A stretch of DNA of 64,000 nt, taken from RU20A sp042610495. GTDB lineage: Bacteria; Pseudomonadota; Alphaproteobacteria; Rhizobiales; Rhizobiaceae. How positions within the stretch are numbered: the stretch's first letter is position 1; each line of letters opens with the position of its first letter. The DNA lies in the NCBI RefSeq assembly GCF_042610495.1, contig NZ_JBHGAP010000008.1:62001-126000 (forward strand), given 5' to 3'. A program made the translations under genes and the position numbers. The notes beneath the pieces were generated by a model. That model saw only the letters and a list, made by a program, of their open reading frames with translations. It had not been told where the DNA came from and did not search any database. Below are positions 20,746-30,075 of the stretch, in pieces.

Positions 20746-22581
20746 TCACGCGGCGCGGCGATGGCGGGTGGTTTCGGGGGCGACGCGGAAGCGGTCGACG
20801 ATGTCCATCAGGCGATCGGCCTCGGCCGACAGTTGCTGGCTGGCATTGGCCGTGTCGGACACGAGGGCCGCATTTTCCTGGGTCATCTGGTCCATGCGCG
20901 CCACGGAGCTATTGACGCCCTGCAGGGCCGAGGACTGATCGGCCGATGCCGTTGCAATGACACCGACATGCTGGCTGATCGTGACGATCTGGTTGCTGAT
21001 CGACTGCAGGACCTGGCCTGCCTCCTCGACAAGCTGCGAACCCGCCTCGACCTCGCGTGCCGACTTGCCGATGAGATCCTTGATCTGCCGGGCCGCCTCG
21101 CCGGTCCGCTGCGCCAGTTCACGCACCTCCTGCGCAACGACGGCGAAGCCCTTGCCGGCTTCCCCGGCGCGTGCCGCCTCGATGCCGGCATTCAGCGCCA
21201 GAAGGTTGGTCTGGAAGGCGATGTCGTCGATGACCTCGATGATCTGCTCGATCTGGCTGGACGCGTCCTGGATACGGCCCATGGCGGCAACCGCATTCGA
21301 GACAACGCCGGAGGAACTGTCGGCGCTCTTCTTGCTGTCGAGGACGATCGCATTGGTCTGGCCGGCGCGCTCGGCGGCGGACCTGACGGTGACCGTGATC
21401 TCCTCGACGGCGGCGGCGGTCTCTTCCAGCGAGGCCGCCTGGGTTTCGGTGCGTCGGGCCAGGCTGTCGGCGGCATCACGCATGCGCCCGCCGCGCGCCT
21501 GGATCGTCTCGGCACCCGCGCGGATTTCGGCGAGTGTTTCGCGCAGGCCGCCGATGGCGGTGTTGAAATCGATGCGCAGCTTTTCGATCTGGCCGGAGAA
21601 GGGTGTGTCGATCGAGAGCGACAGGTCTCCGCGCGCCAGACGCTCCATGCCTTCCGCCAGGGCGTGAACGGCGCGGTCGATCTCGGTATCGATGCTGCGC
21701 TTTTCGGCGTCGCGCGCCCGCCGCTCGGCTTCCGCTTCGGCGCGGGCCTCTTCCGTCTCGCGTTCGATGCGGGCCTTCGCCATCGCGTTGTCGCGGAACA
21801 CAGAAAGTGCGCGGGCGATATCACCGAATTCGGATGTCATCTCCAGGCACGGCACCGGCGTATCCAGACGCCCCTCGGAGATCGCCTGGACCGAGGCAGT
21901 CAGGCTGCGCAGCGGATTGATCTGGCGGCGGACGAAGATGAGGGCGACAAGGCCGAGACCGCAGGCGACCGCGAGACCGGTCACGAGCGTCAGGCTCTTC
22001 AGTTCCGCAATACGCTCGAGATATCCTCCCGACGGCATGCCAATGAACAGAACGCCCGTCATCGCGCCCGCCGTATTCTTGATCGGGTAGTAGCCGGTGA
22101 CATAATCGCGGCCGAAGAGCACTGCCGGCCCGAAATAGGGCTCGCCGCGTGCCAGGAAGGCCTGGGCGGGATGGTCCGGTGCAAGCTTGGTGCCGATGGC
22201 GCGTTCGCCGTTTTCCTTTTTCACGTTCGTCGAGAGACGTACATAGGCGTCTCCCTGCTTGGCAAAGACCGTCGAGACGCCGCTGATCATCTGCGCGGTC
22301 TGATCGACCAGCGTGTGTTGCGGATCAGCCTTCACCTGGTCCTGAACGAAGCCCGTCACCTCACCATCCTTCAGGGAGACGGTCGCGTCGGACGCTTCGC
22401 TGGCATAGAGGACGGCCATGGTGCGCATCGCACTGCGCGCATCGCGGACCGATTCTGCCATCACCGAGGTTTTCAGGCTCTGGAACAGGACAGCCAGTAC
22501 GATGACGGTGCTGAGCACAATCAAGGAGATGGTCACAGTGACGTTTCGCGTGACGATCGATTTCGGCAGGAATTGATTCAT
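20746..22581 (-). CDS. Methyl-accepting chemotaxis protein, Cache-type sensor
   Basis: A 611-residue transmembrane chemoreceptor. First membrane segment about 12-35 (VTVTISLIVLSTVIVLAVLF), a periplasmic Cache-like region with YFGPAVLFGRDYVTGYYPIKN, second membrane segment about 193-215, HAMP about 216-270, then a long helical signalling domain with the conserved hairpin tip EVIDDIAFQTNLLALNAGIE and AGEAGKGFAVVAQEVRELAQ. No C-terminal CheR/CheB-binding pentapeptide is seen. The ligand is unknown; Cache domains often bind organic acids or amino acids. A second receptor lies immediately upstream on the same strand. Confidence 0.93.
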   Translation of the reverse strand: MNQFLPKSIVTRNVTVTISLIVLSTVIVLAVLFQSLKTSVMAESVRDARSAMRTMAVLYASEASDATVSLKDGEVTGFVQDQVKADPQHTLVDQTAQMISGVSTVFAKQGDAYVRLSTNVKKENGERAIGTKLAPDHPAQAFLARGEPYFGPAVLFGRDYVTGYYPIKNTAGAMTGVLFIGMPSGGYLERIAELKSLTLVTGLAVACGLGLVALIFVRRQINPLRSLTASVQAISEGRLDTPVPCLEMTSEFGDIARALSVFRDNAMAKARIERETEEARAEAEAERRARDAEKRSIDTEIDRAVHALAEGMERLARGDLSLSIDTPFSGQIEKLRIDFNTAIGGLRETLAEIRAGAETIQARGGRMRDAADSLARRTETQAASLEETAAAVEEITVTVRSAAERAGQTNAIVLDSKKSADSSSGVVSNAVAAMGRIQDASSQIEQIIEVIDDIAFQTNLLALNAGIEAARAGEAGKGFAVVAQEVRELAQRTGEAARQIKDLIGKSAREVEAGSQLVEEAGQVLQSISNQIVTISQHVGVIATASADQSSALQGVNSSVARMDQMTQENAALVSDTANASQQLSAEADRLMDIVDRFRVAPETTRHRRAA

Positions 22582-22721
22582 CGGGTTACTCCCACAGTCG
22601 AAGTATCGCCAGATGGTCCGTCAAAATTGATTAAAATCCACTAATGTGCCACCCCTGTTTTTGGTAGGCAGCACGACTGTGCCATAAGGTTGTGCATGCC
22701 GCGGCCAAGGCGGCACGCCTG

Positions 22722-25250
22722 TCAGGCGGCGTAGCGCCTGGAATCCCGGACGCCTGCGCGCTCAAGGCGGAACTGTTCGACGAGCACCATCAACTGGTCG
22801 GCCTCATCGGCAAGCTGGCGGCTGGCGGCGCTGGTCTCTTCCACCATGGCGGCGTTCTGCTGGGTCAGCTGGTCCATCTGGCTGACGGCGCCATTGACCT
22901 CCTGCAAGGCGGAGGACTGCTCGCGGGAGGCGGCGGCAATGCTTTCCACCTGCGTGGAGATGCGCTGCACCTGGTCGCCGATCGTTGCCAGCGCATCGCC
23001 GGTCTTCTGCACGAGAAGCGAACCACCGGCCACCTCTGCCGTCGAGGCGCTGATGAGCTGCTTGATCTCGCGGGCGGCACCGGCCGAACGCTGGGCGAGT
23101 TCGCGCACTTCCTGGGCGACGACGGCGAAGCCCTTGCCGGCTTCGCCTGCGCGGGCAGCCTCCACCCCGGCATTCAGGGCCAGAAGATTGGTCTGGAAGG
23201 CGATGGCGTCGATCACTTCGGTGATCTGGCCGATCTTTTCAGACGCGGCTTCGATACGCCCCATCGCGGATACGGCGTCGCGCACGATGACGATGGAGCC
23301 ATCCGTCTGCTGGCGGGTCTCAGCCACGATGCCATTGGCCTCGCGGGCCCGCTCCGCAGCGGAGCGGACATTGGTGGTGACTTCATTGATCGCTGCGGCG
23401 GTTTCTTCGAGCGAGGCGGCCTGGGTTTCGGTCCGGCGCGAGAGATCGTCGGTGGAGGACGACATCTGCCGGACATTGCCCTGGATGGCCGCCACATTGG
23501 TCTGGATCTGCCCGATCGTGTCGCGCAGGCGATTGAGCGAGCCGTTGAAGTCCATGCGCAGCGGCTCCAGGCGCGTCATGAAGGGCGTTTCGATCTTCTC
23601 GGAAAGGTCGCCCTGCGCCAGGCGGCCAAGGCCTGCGGCAAGCTGGCTGACGGCGAAGTCGATCTGGGCGTCCAGATCCCGCTTTTCGGCGTCGTTGCGG
23701 GCCCGCTCGGCGTCGGCGCGGTCACGCTGCTCGGCGCTTTCGGCCTCGATGCGCACCTTGGAGAGGGCATTTTCCTTGAAGATGCCGAGGGCGCGGGCCA
23801 TGTCGCCGATCTCGTCGCTGCGGGCGCCATCGTCGATGGCCGTGTCGAGGCGGCCTTCCGCCAGGCGGCGCATGGCGTCGGTGATCCGGCCGATCGGCCC
23901 CTTGAGCGTGAGAACAAGCGCGCCGCCGGCGAGCATGGCGATGAGAACGCCGGCAATGGTTGCCGCCAGCGAGACCTGGTTGGCCTTGTCGGATTCAACC
24001 GATGCCGTCTGCTTCTGGTTTTCCGCAAAGGTGGTCAGCAGGCCCCAGATCGTGTTGATCTCGTCGGCAGCGGCGGAAAATTCCTTCTGGCGGGCTGCGC
24101 TGATGGCGACCAGGGCTTCGGCATTCTTGTCGAGGGTCAGCACCAGTTCCTTGATCGGGCGCACCTGCTCGTTGAAGAAGGGCAGATCACCGGCGGCCTG
24201 GGCCAGCGTGTCGATTTCCATGTTCAGCGGGTTGAACTCGGTGACGAGGCGAGCCCGGTTTTCTGCCGTCACGCTGTCGAGGAAGCTCGCAGCGGCAATG
24301 CGGATGTTGAAGGTTGCGTCGACCACGCTGCGCGTTCCGGAAAGCACGGCCGCAGCCTTTTCCAGCGGCTGATCGAGCTCGCGGAAGGTCTTCGTCGCGT
24401 CGCGCATCTTGACGACGGCGGCCGACTGGAGCTGGATCGTGGTCTGGCGGAAGCGGGCGATCAGCTTGCCGATGGCCTGGGCGTTTTCCTCGCTGAGGTC
24501 ACCCGAGGCAGCAAGCGTCTTCATCTCGTCCAGTGTCTTGCGCAGCGTGTCGGCGACGGCCTTCTGGTTGTCGGGCATCAGCGGCGCCACACGGCGATGC
24601 AGCTTCTCGAGGGCGGGAAGCTGGTCGACAACAAGCTTGATCTTGGCGTCCGGCGCCTTTTGCTTGGCGAAATCGGAGGCGAGCGTGGACAGCGTCTCGG
24701 CACCGGCATTCAGCCGCTCCGCTTCGCGCAGCCTGTCCTTGGCGGCGCTTTCGTCGAGGCGAACCTGCGTCTCCAGGCTGGTGGCGGAGGCAAGAATGCT
24801 CTGCTGGGCGGCGATGAGCTTCTGGAGCGTCGCGGTCACGGTTTCGCGCAGGGCGCGCTCGTCCTCGTAGAGCTTCCAGAGACCATCGACACTGCCGCCA
24901 ATCTTGTCGCTTCCGGCAATCGCCTGCTGCAGCTCGGCGCGGCTCTTTTCGTCGGTGACCTGCGCCAGCGTCTCCTCGAGCACGCCGCGCTGGGTCGCGA
25001 TCGTGTCGGCAACGGCCTTGCGGTTGTCTTCGGTGGTGTTGCGCAGGAAGTCGCTCATGCCCGTATAGACGGCCTTGAAGCCGCTCAGCGACTGCAGCAC
25101 GCTGTTGGAAATCTCCATGCGTCCCTGCAGCATGCCGGACGCATAAAGCCCGGTGATGCCGACAGCGCTGATGCTGATGACAAAGGGCAGAATGAAGAAG
25201 ATGACCTTGGTGTGGATCCGGAAACGCGCCAGAACCTTGTCGATCAGCAT
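22722..25250 (-). CDS. Methyl-accepting chemotaxis protein with a large helical sensor domain
   Basis: An 842-residue receptor. Membrane segments lie near residues 17-38 (VIFFILPFVISISAVGITGL) and about 415-438 (VSLAATIAGVLIAMLAGGAL). Between them is an all-helical periplasmic region of some 375 residues, long enough for a double four-helix (HBM-type) sensor. HAMP and HAMP-like linkers follow, then the signalling tip EVIDAIAFQTNLLALNAGVE. The signalling half is very similar to the neighbouring receptor, suggesting an old duplication with sensor exchange. 140 bases separate the two genes. Confidence 0.92.
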   Translation of the reverse strand: MLIDKVLARFRIHTKVIFFILPFVISISAVGITGLYASGMLQGRMEISNSVLQSLSGFKAVYTGMSDFLRNTTEDNRKAVADTIATQRGVLEETLAQVTDEKSRAELQQAIAGSDKIGGSVDGLWKLYEDERALRETVTATLQKLIAAQQSILASATSLETQVRLDESAAKDRLREAERLNAGAETLSTLASDFAKQKAPDAKIKLVVDQLPALEKLHRRVAPLMPDNQKAVADTLRKTLDEMKTLAASGDLSEENAQAIGKLIARFRQTTIQLQSAAVVKMRDATKTFRELDQPLEKAAAVLSGTRSVVDATFNIRIAAASFLDSVTAENRARLVTEFNPLNMEIDTLAQAAGDLPFFNEQVRPIKELVLTLDKNAEALVAISAARQKEFSAAADEINTIWGLLTTFAENQKQTASVESDKANQVSLAATIAGVLIAMLAGGALVLTLKGPIGRITDAMRRLAEGRLDTAIDDGARSDEIGDMARALGIFKENALSKVRIEAESAEQRDRADAERARNDAEKRDLDAQIDFAVSQLAAGLGRLAQGDLSEKIETPFMTRLEPLRMDFNGSLNRLRDTIGQIQTNVAAIQGNVRQMSSSTDDLSRRTETQAASLEETAAAINEVTTNVRSAAERAREANGIVAETRQQTDGSIVIVRDAVSAMGRIEAASEKIGQITEVIDAIAFQTNLLALNAGVEAARAGEAGKGFAVVAQEVRELAQRSAGAAREIKQLISASTAEVAGGSLLVQKTGDALATIGDQVQRISTQVESIAAASREQSSALQEVNGAVSQMDQLTQQNAAMVEETSAASRQLADEADQLMVLVEQFRLERAGVRDSRRYAA

Positions 25251-25454
25251 GTGTCGCTCCTACCGAAAGCGCAGCAGCCGCGCTTCCTTTCTCGCGCGTG
25301 GCTTGCGCCACGCCAATCTCTGCGAACTCCAGCCCGGCAACCGATGCGTGCAGCGCTCGCGCGGCCTGTCACCGGCCGGTCAGGAGTCCCAGTCAAAGGT
25401 AGGATCGACTGGTGCGCTTAATAATTGTCTAAGTTCGTACTTAATTTTTAGTGG

Positions 25455-25592
25455 TCAGCCGGTCACCAGCATGGCGACAGCAGCCAGCGTGACGCCGGCA
25501 AGAACCGTCAGGAGATAGAGGCGCTGCACCCGGTCGCGGCGGTCGTCGGTGCGGGCAATGGCAATGGCACGGGGCTTGCGGCGGGTGGTCAT
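25455..25592 (-). CDS. Putative 45-residue single-pass membrane protein
   Basis: Starts MTTRRKPRAIAIARTDDRRD and ends in one hydrophobic helix (LYLLTVLAGVTLAAVAMLV). The basic N-terminus would stay cytoplasmic. CAGGAGAG stands seven bases before the ATG at 25592. A longer frame begins at 25682 but its extension has no membrane or family character. Alone between a chemoreceptor and a flavoprotein gene; function unknown. Short length makes chance possible, but the ribosome-binding site and clean topology favour a real gene. Confidence 0.5.
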   Translation of the reverse strand: MTTRRKPRAIAIARTDDRRDRVQRLYLLTVLAGVTLAAVAMLVTG

Positions 25593-25824
25593 GCGTCTCT
25601 CCTGGCTCTGGCGAACAGGTTTACACCGAACCGGTTCATCCGGCGTATCCGGCAGCACATCATGCTCGGCCCGAAGCCGCAAGGGGAACCTTCGTCGCAG
25701 CGGCCTCGCACCGCCACAGGTTTCCGCTTTCGTCAGCCGGCCGCACCGGCAGACATCCAGACTGTGCCTTGAACCTTAAAATAGTTTGAACGCGCGCCTA
25801 CCCGGACACCGCCAGTGTTGACGA

Positions 25825-27009
25825 TCAGGCCGCCTGCCCTGCCGCATGGCCCGATGCCCAGGCCCACTGGAAATTATAGCCGCCAAGCCAGCCCGTCACA
25901 TCCACGCATTCGCCGATGAAAAACAGGCCGGGCACTGCCTTTGCCTGCAGCGTTCTGGAATCGAGGCCTGCGGTATCGACACCGCCCAGCGTGACCTCTG
26001 CCGTGCGATAGCCTTCCGAACCTGCCGGACGGACCGCCAGCGGACGGAGGCGCGCGGCGAGCGCTTCAAGCGCGCGGTCGGGCATATCGGCCAGCGGCTT
26101 CTGCGGCAGGCCGGCGTCGGCGGCGACCCATTCGGCGAAACGGCGCGGCAGGAGATCGGAGAGCGCGGTCAGCGGCGTCTGGCGGCCGTTTGCCTTCTTG
26201 GCCTGGCGCAGACCCTCGGCAAGGTCGATATCGGGGGCAATGTCGAGGAAGACATCCTCTCCCTCGCGCCAGTAGGAGGAAGCCTGGAGGATGGCCGGGC
26301 CGCTGAGGCCGCGGTGGGTGAAGAGCATGGCCTCGCGGAATGAAGCTTTCGCCGCGCGGGCCGTGACCGGCAGGGCGAGACCGGCGAGCGGGGCCCAGTC
26401 GGCCAGCCGAGCCGGATCGAGCGTCAGCGGCACCAGGCCCGGCCGGGTCTCGGTGACCGCGAGGCCGAATTGCTCTGCCAGCCGGTAGGCATAGCCGGTC
26501 GCCCCCATCTTGGGGATGGACTTGCCGCCGGTGGCCACGACAAGGCTTTCGGCCGTCACCACGCCATCCGCAAGACGCAGATGAAAGCGGCCGTCGCGGG
26601 CCTCCACCTGCTCCACGGCGGTGGCGAGGCGAAGCTCGGCGCCTGCTTCCCGCATCTCGGCCACGAACATATCGACGATCTGGCGGGCGCTGTCGTCGCA
26701 GAAGAGCTGACCGAGCGTCTTTTCGTGCCAGGCGATGCCGTGGCCGGCGAGACGGGCGATGAAATCCTGCGGGGTGTAACGGGCGAGCGCCGACTTCGCA
26801 AAATGCGGATTGGCGGAAAGGAAGTTCTTCGGCGAACAGTGGATATTGGTAAAGTTGCAGCGTCCGCCGCCGGAGATGCGGATCTTCTCGCCCGGCGCTT
26901 TCGCATGGTCGATGACGAGTACGGAACGACCGCGGCGGGCGGCCTCGACGGCGCACATCATGCCCGCCGCACCGGCCCCGATAATCACGATATCGTGCTG
27001 TTTTACCAT
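25825..27009 (-). CDS. HI0933/YhiN-family FAD-dependent oxidoreductase
   Basis: A 394-residue flavoprotein. Residues about 6-35 form the dinucleotide-binding fold (IVIIGAGAAGMMCAVEAARR); IRISGGGRCNFTN is the family hallmark; ATGGKSIPKMGATGYAY and the C-terminal FFIGECVDVTGWLGGYNFQW complete the FAD site. The family is widespread and its substrate is unsettled (sometimes annotated as aminoacetone oxidase-like). ATG at 27009 with GACGGGA upstream; an in-frame ATG at 27060 adds a basic stretch without family resemblance. Divergent from the glutamine-synthetase-like gene. Confidence 0.88.
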   Translation of the reverse strand: MVKQHDIVIIGAGAAGMMCAVEAARRGRSVLVIDHAKAPGEKIRISGGGRCNFTNIHCSPKNFLSANPHFAKSALARYTPQDFIARLAGHGIAWHEKTLGQLFCDDSARQIVDMFVAEMREAGAELRLATAVEQVEARDGRFHLRLADGVVTAESLVVATGGKSIPKMGATGYAYRLAEQFGLAVTETRPGLVPLTLDPARLADWAPLAGLALPVTARAAKASFREAMLFTHRGLSGPAILQASSYWREGEDVFLDIAPDIDLAEGLRQAKKANGRQTPLTALSDLLPRRFAEWVAADAGLPQKPLADMPDRALEALAARLRPLAVRPAGSEGYRTAEVTLGGVDTAGLDSRTLQAKAVPGLFFIGECVDVTGWLGGYNFQWAWASGHAAGQAA

Positions 27010-27145
27010 GTCCCGTCGTCTCGCCTGCCGCGCGCGTTTTTGCGCCGATTTCGCCGTCAAGCGCCTCCTTACGCGGCGGAATGACCCTAGCCAAGGCCGG
27101 AACTCTGGCTATGATGAGCTCATCCGCAACAACAAACGGTGATTT

Positions 27146-28576
27146 ATGCCCTCGAAGAAAACTGCCCAGAACCCGGCGGCAAAGACTTCGAAAACCCCTG
27201 CTGCGACGCTTCTTGCACCCCGCGGCGTCAAGACCTGGAAGGATGCGGCCGACTGGCTGCGCTACCGCGGCATCGAAGACATCGAATGCATCACGCCCGA
27301 CCTTGCCGGCGTTGCCCGCGGCAAGATGATGCCGTCCTCCAAGTTCACCTCGAACACCTCGCTGGCGCTGCCCTCCGCGCTCTATCGCCACACGATCTCG
27401 GGCGAATATCCGGAAGAGACCGGCAACTTCCGCTACGAGCCGCGCGACAGCGATCTGAAGCTGATGCCGGACCTTTCGACGCTCTCCGTCGTGCCATGGG
27501 AGACCGACCCCACCGCACAGGTGATCTGCGACGTCGTCGACACCGAGGGGCACCATGTGGCCTATACGCCGCGCAACGTGCTGAAGAACGTGATGCGCCT
27601 TTATGCCGAGCGCGGCTGGAAGGCCGTCGTGGCGCCGGAAATCGAATTCTACCTCGTCGCGAAGAACGAGGATCCGGACTACCCGCTGCATCCGCCGAAG
27701 GGCCGCTCGGGCCGCTCCATCCTGGGCGGACAGGGCTATTCGATCGCCGGCATCAACGAGTTCGACGAACTCATCGACGACATCTACCACTTCTCGGAAA
27801 AGCAGGGTCTGGAGATCGACACGCTGATTCACGAGGAAGGCCCGGCCCAGCTCGAGATCAACCTGCGCCACGGCGATCCGATCGAGCTTGCCGACCAGGT
27901 GTTCATGTTCAAGCGCACGATCCGCGAGGCGGCGCTGAAGCACGGCATCTATGCCACCTTCATGGCCAAGCCCATGCAGGGACAGGCAGGCTCTGCCATG
28001 CACATCCACCAGTCGGTGGTGGACATCAAGACGGGCAAGAACATCTTCTCGAACCCCGACGGCACGGCATCCAACGCCTTCTTCCACTTCATCGGCGGCA
28101 TGCAGGCCTTCGTGCCGAAGACGCTGTCGATGATGGCGCCCTATGTGAACTCCTATCGCCGCCTGATGCCGGAAATGTCGGCGCCGGTGAACAACGCCTG
28201 GGGCTACGACAACCGCACCACCGCCTTCCGCGTCCCGATCTCGGATGCGGCGGCGCGGCGCATCGAAAACCGGCTGCCCGGCTCGGATGCCAACCCCTAC
28301 CTCGCGCTGGCTGCGTCCCTTGCCTGCGGCCTTCTCGGCATCATCCACGAAGTGGAGCCAAGCCCGCCGACGGAAGACACGGCCAATGCCGGCACGATCG
28401 AGCTGCCGCGCGGCCTGCTGGAAGCCGTCTCCCTTCTCGAATCCGACGACCGGCTGGGCGAGGTTCTGAGCCCTGAATTCATCGGCCTCTATGCCGGCGT
28501 GAAGCGCGGCGAATTCGAGACCTTCATGCAGGTGATCAGCCCCTGGGAGCGCGAATTCCTGCTGCTGAACGTGTAA
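27146..28576 (+). CDS. Glutamine synthetase family protein, probably gamma-glutamylputrescine synthetase
   Basis: A 476-residue glutamine-synthetase fold enzyme. Metal and ATP motifs are seen in VAPEIEFYLV, HEEGPAQLEINLRHGDPI, MAKPMQGQAGSAMHIHQS and NNAWGYDNRTTAFRVPI. The N-terminal segment DIECITPDLAGVARGKMMP is typical of the PuuA-like GlnA3/4 branch rather than of nitrogen-assimilating GlnA, and no adenylylation loop is obvious. Its downstream neighbour is a PuuB-like FAD oxidase and a putrescine importer lies 10 kb away. The likely reaction is ATP-dependent joining of glutamate to putrescine or a related amine. Substrate is inference. Confidence 0.85.
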   Translation: MPSKKTAQNPAAKTSKTPAATLLAPRGVKTWKDAADWLRYRGIEDIECITPDLAGVARGKMMPSSKFTSNTSLALPSALYRHTISGEYPEETGNFRYEPRDSDLKLMPDLSTLSVVPWETDPTAQVICDVVDTEGHHVAYTPRNVLKNVMRLYAERGWKAVVAPEIEFYLVAKNEDPDYPLHPPKGRSGRSILGGQGYSIAGINEFDELIDDIYHFSEKQGLEIDTLIHEEGPAQLEINLRHGDPIELADQVFMFKRTIREAALKHGIYATFMAKPMQGQAGSAMHIHQSVVDIKTGKNIFSNPDGTASNAFFHFIGGMQAFVPKTLSMMAPYVNSYRRLMPEMSAPVNNAWGYDNRTTAFRVPISDAAARRIENRLPGSDANPYLALAASLACGLLGIIHEVEPSPPTEDTANAGTIELPRGLLEAVSLLESDDRLGEVLSPEFIGLYAGVKRGEFETFMQVISPWEREFLLLNV

Positions 28577-28699
28577 ATGTGGAGCGTTCCCGGCCGCCGG
28601 TTGCGGCCGGGACATCCAGCCTCTACATCGGCGGAAAGACCACATCCCGGCGACGCACGGCCATCGCCGCGCGCCGCATCGGTGAAGGATATCAGACCC

Positions 28700-29986
28700 A
28701 TGGCATGGCAAAGCCCGATTTCACCCGGCATTTCCTGGTACGAGGCGACGGTTCCCGATCGCCCGGCCTATCCGGCCATGGACGGTTCGCGCCAGACCTC
28801 GGTCGCCGTCATCGGCGGCGGCTTCACCGGCCTCCAGGCAGCGCTGAACCTTGCCCGCCACGGTATCGACGTGACGCTGATCGAGGCGCACCGGATTGCC
28901 GACGGCGCTTCCGGTCGCAATGGCGGGCAGCTCGGAACCGGCCAGCGCTGGTGGCCGGAAGAGGCGGAAGCGGAGCTGGGGCTGGAGCGCTCCCGCGCGC
29001 TCTTTGCCATGGCAGAGAACGCCAAGCGCCACCTGCTCGACTTTGCCCGCAACCATGCGATCGACATCGACTTCATGCCCGGCCATCTCTCCGTCAGCCA
29101 CAAGCCGGCCTATGAGAAGGACTATCGCGAAAACGCCCGCATCCTCGCCGAGCGCTACGACTATCCTCATCTGAGGTTCATGGAGCGCGCCGAAACCGTG
29201 GAGCGCACCGGATCGAGCTTCTACCATTTCGGCAACCGCGATGCCGGTACGGGCCATATCCACCCGATGAAGCTGGCCGTGGGACTGGCGCGCGTGGCGG
29301 CGGCGTCCGGCGTTGCGCTCTTCGAACAGACGCCGGCCACCGATATTCGCACCGTCGAAGGCAAGGTCGTCATCACCACGCCAAACGGCACCATCACGGC
29401 CGAGAAGGCGCTGATCGCCTGCAACGGCCATATCGGCCGGCTGGAGCCGGTGACGGCACGCCATGTCATGCCGATCCGCTCCTTCATCGGCGCCACACGC
29501 GTGCTCGGCGACCATCCCGATGTCATTCCGGGCAATGAATCGATCTCCGACTCCCGCTTCGTCGTGCGCTATTTCCGCAAGTCGCGGGATGGCCGCCTGC
29601 TGTTCGGCGGGCGCGAGGCCTACACCGCCGACAATCCCGCCGACATGGACGGACCGATCCGCCGGCAGATCGCGGAGATCTATCCGGCGCTGAAGGATGT
29701 CGAGATCGACTATGCCTGGGGCGGGTCCGTCGGCATCACCATGTCGCGGCGGCCCTCCGTCAAGGAGGTCATGCCGAACGTGATGTCGGTCGGCGGCTAT
29801 TCCGGCCACGGCGTCATGCTGTCAAATTATTGCGGCAAGCTCTATGCCGATATGGTGGCCGGCAAGACGACCGAACTCGACATGCTGGCCGAGATGAAAA
29901 TTCCCGCCTTTCCGGGCGGTCCAGGTTTCCGGCCGCTTCTTCTGTTTGTCGCGCTCAGCTGGTACGCCCTGCGCGACCGATTCTGA
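28700..29986 (+). CDS. FAD-dependent oxidoreductase, PuuB-like (gamma-glutamylputrescine oxidase)
   Basis: A 428-residue DAO-family flavoenzyme with VAVIGGGFTGLQAALNLARH near residue 34, the IADGASGRNGGQL segment and C-terminal VGGYSGHGVMLSNYCGKLYA. This pattern is typical of PuuB/OrdL-type oxidases. It follows the glutamine-synthetase-like gene by about 120 bases on the same strand, the usual puuA-puuB arrangement, so oxidation of a gamma-glutamylated amine is the best guess. ATG at 28700 opens with MAWQSPISPGISWYEAT; the reading frame is open further upstream but lacks family similarity. Confidence 0.86.
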   Translation: MAWQSPISPGISWYEATVPDRPAYPAMDGSRQTSVAVIGGGFTGLQAALNLARHGIDVTLIEAHRIADGASGRNGGQLGTGQRWWPEEAEAELGLERSRALFAMAENAKRHLLDFARNHAIDIDFMPGHLSVSHKPAYEKDYRENARILAERYDYPHLRFMERAETVERTGSSFYHFGNRDAGTGHIHPMKLAVGLARVAAASGVALFEQTPATDIRTVEGKVVITTPNGTITAEKALIACNGHIGRLEPVTARHVMPIRSFIGATRVLGDHPDVIPGNESISDSRFVVRYFRKSRDGRLLFGGREAYTADNPADMDGPIRRQIAEIYPALKDVEIDYAWGGSVGITMSRRPSVKEVMPNVMSVGGYSGHGVMLSNYCGKLYADMVAGKTTELDMLAEMKIPAFPGGPGFRPLLLFVALSWYALRDRF

Positions 29987-30075
29987 GCGCCGGCGAAAAT
30001 TTTGCGTCGCAGCACTAGCGTCTTTAAATCGATTAGATTATATATCGTTCCGAACAGCAGGGGACAGAAACGCCC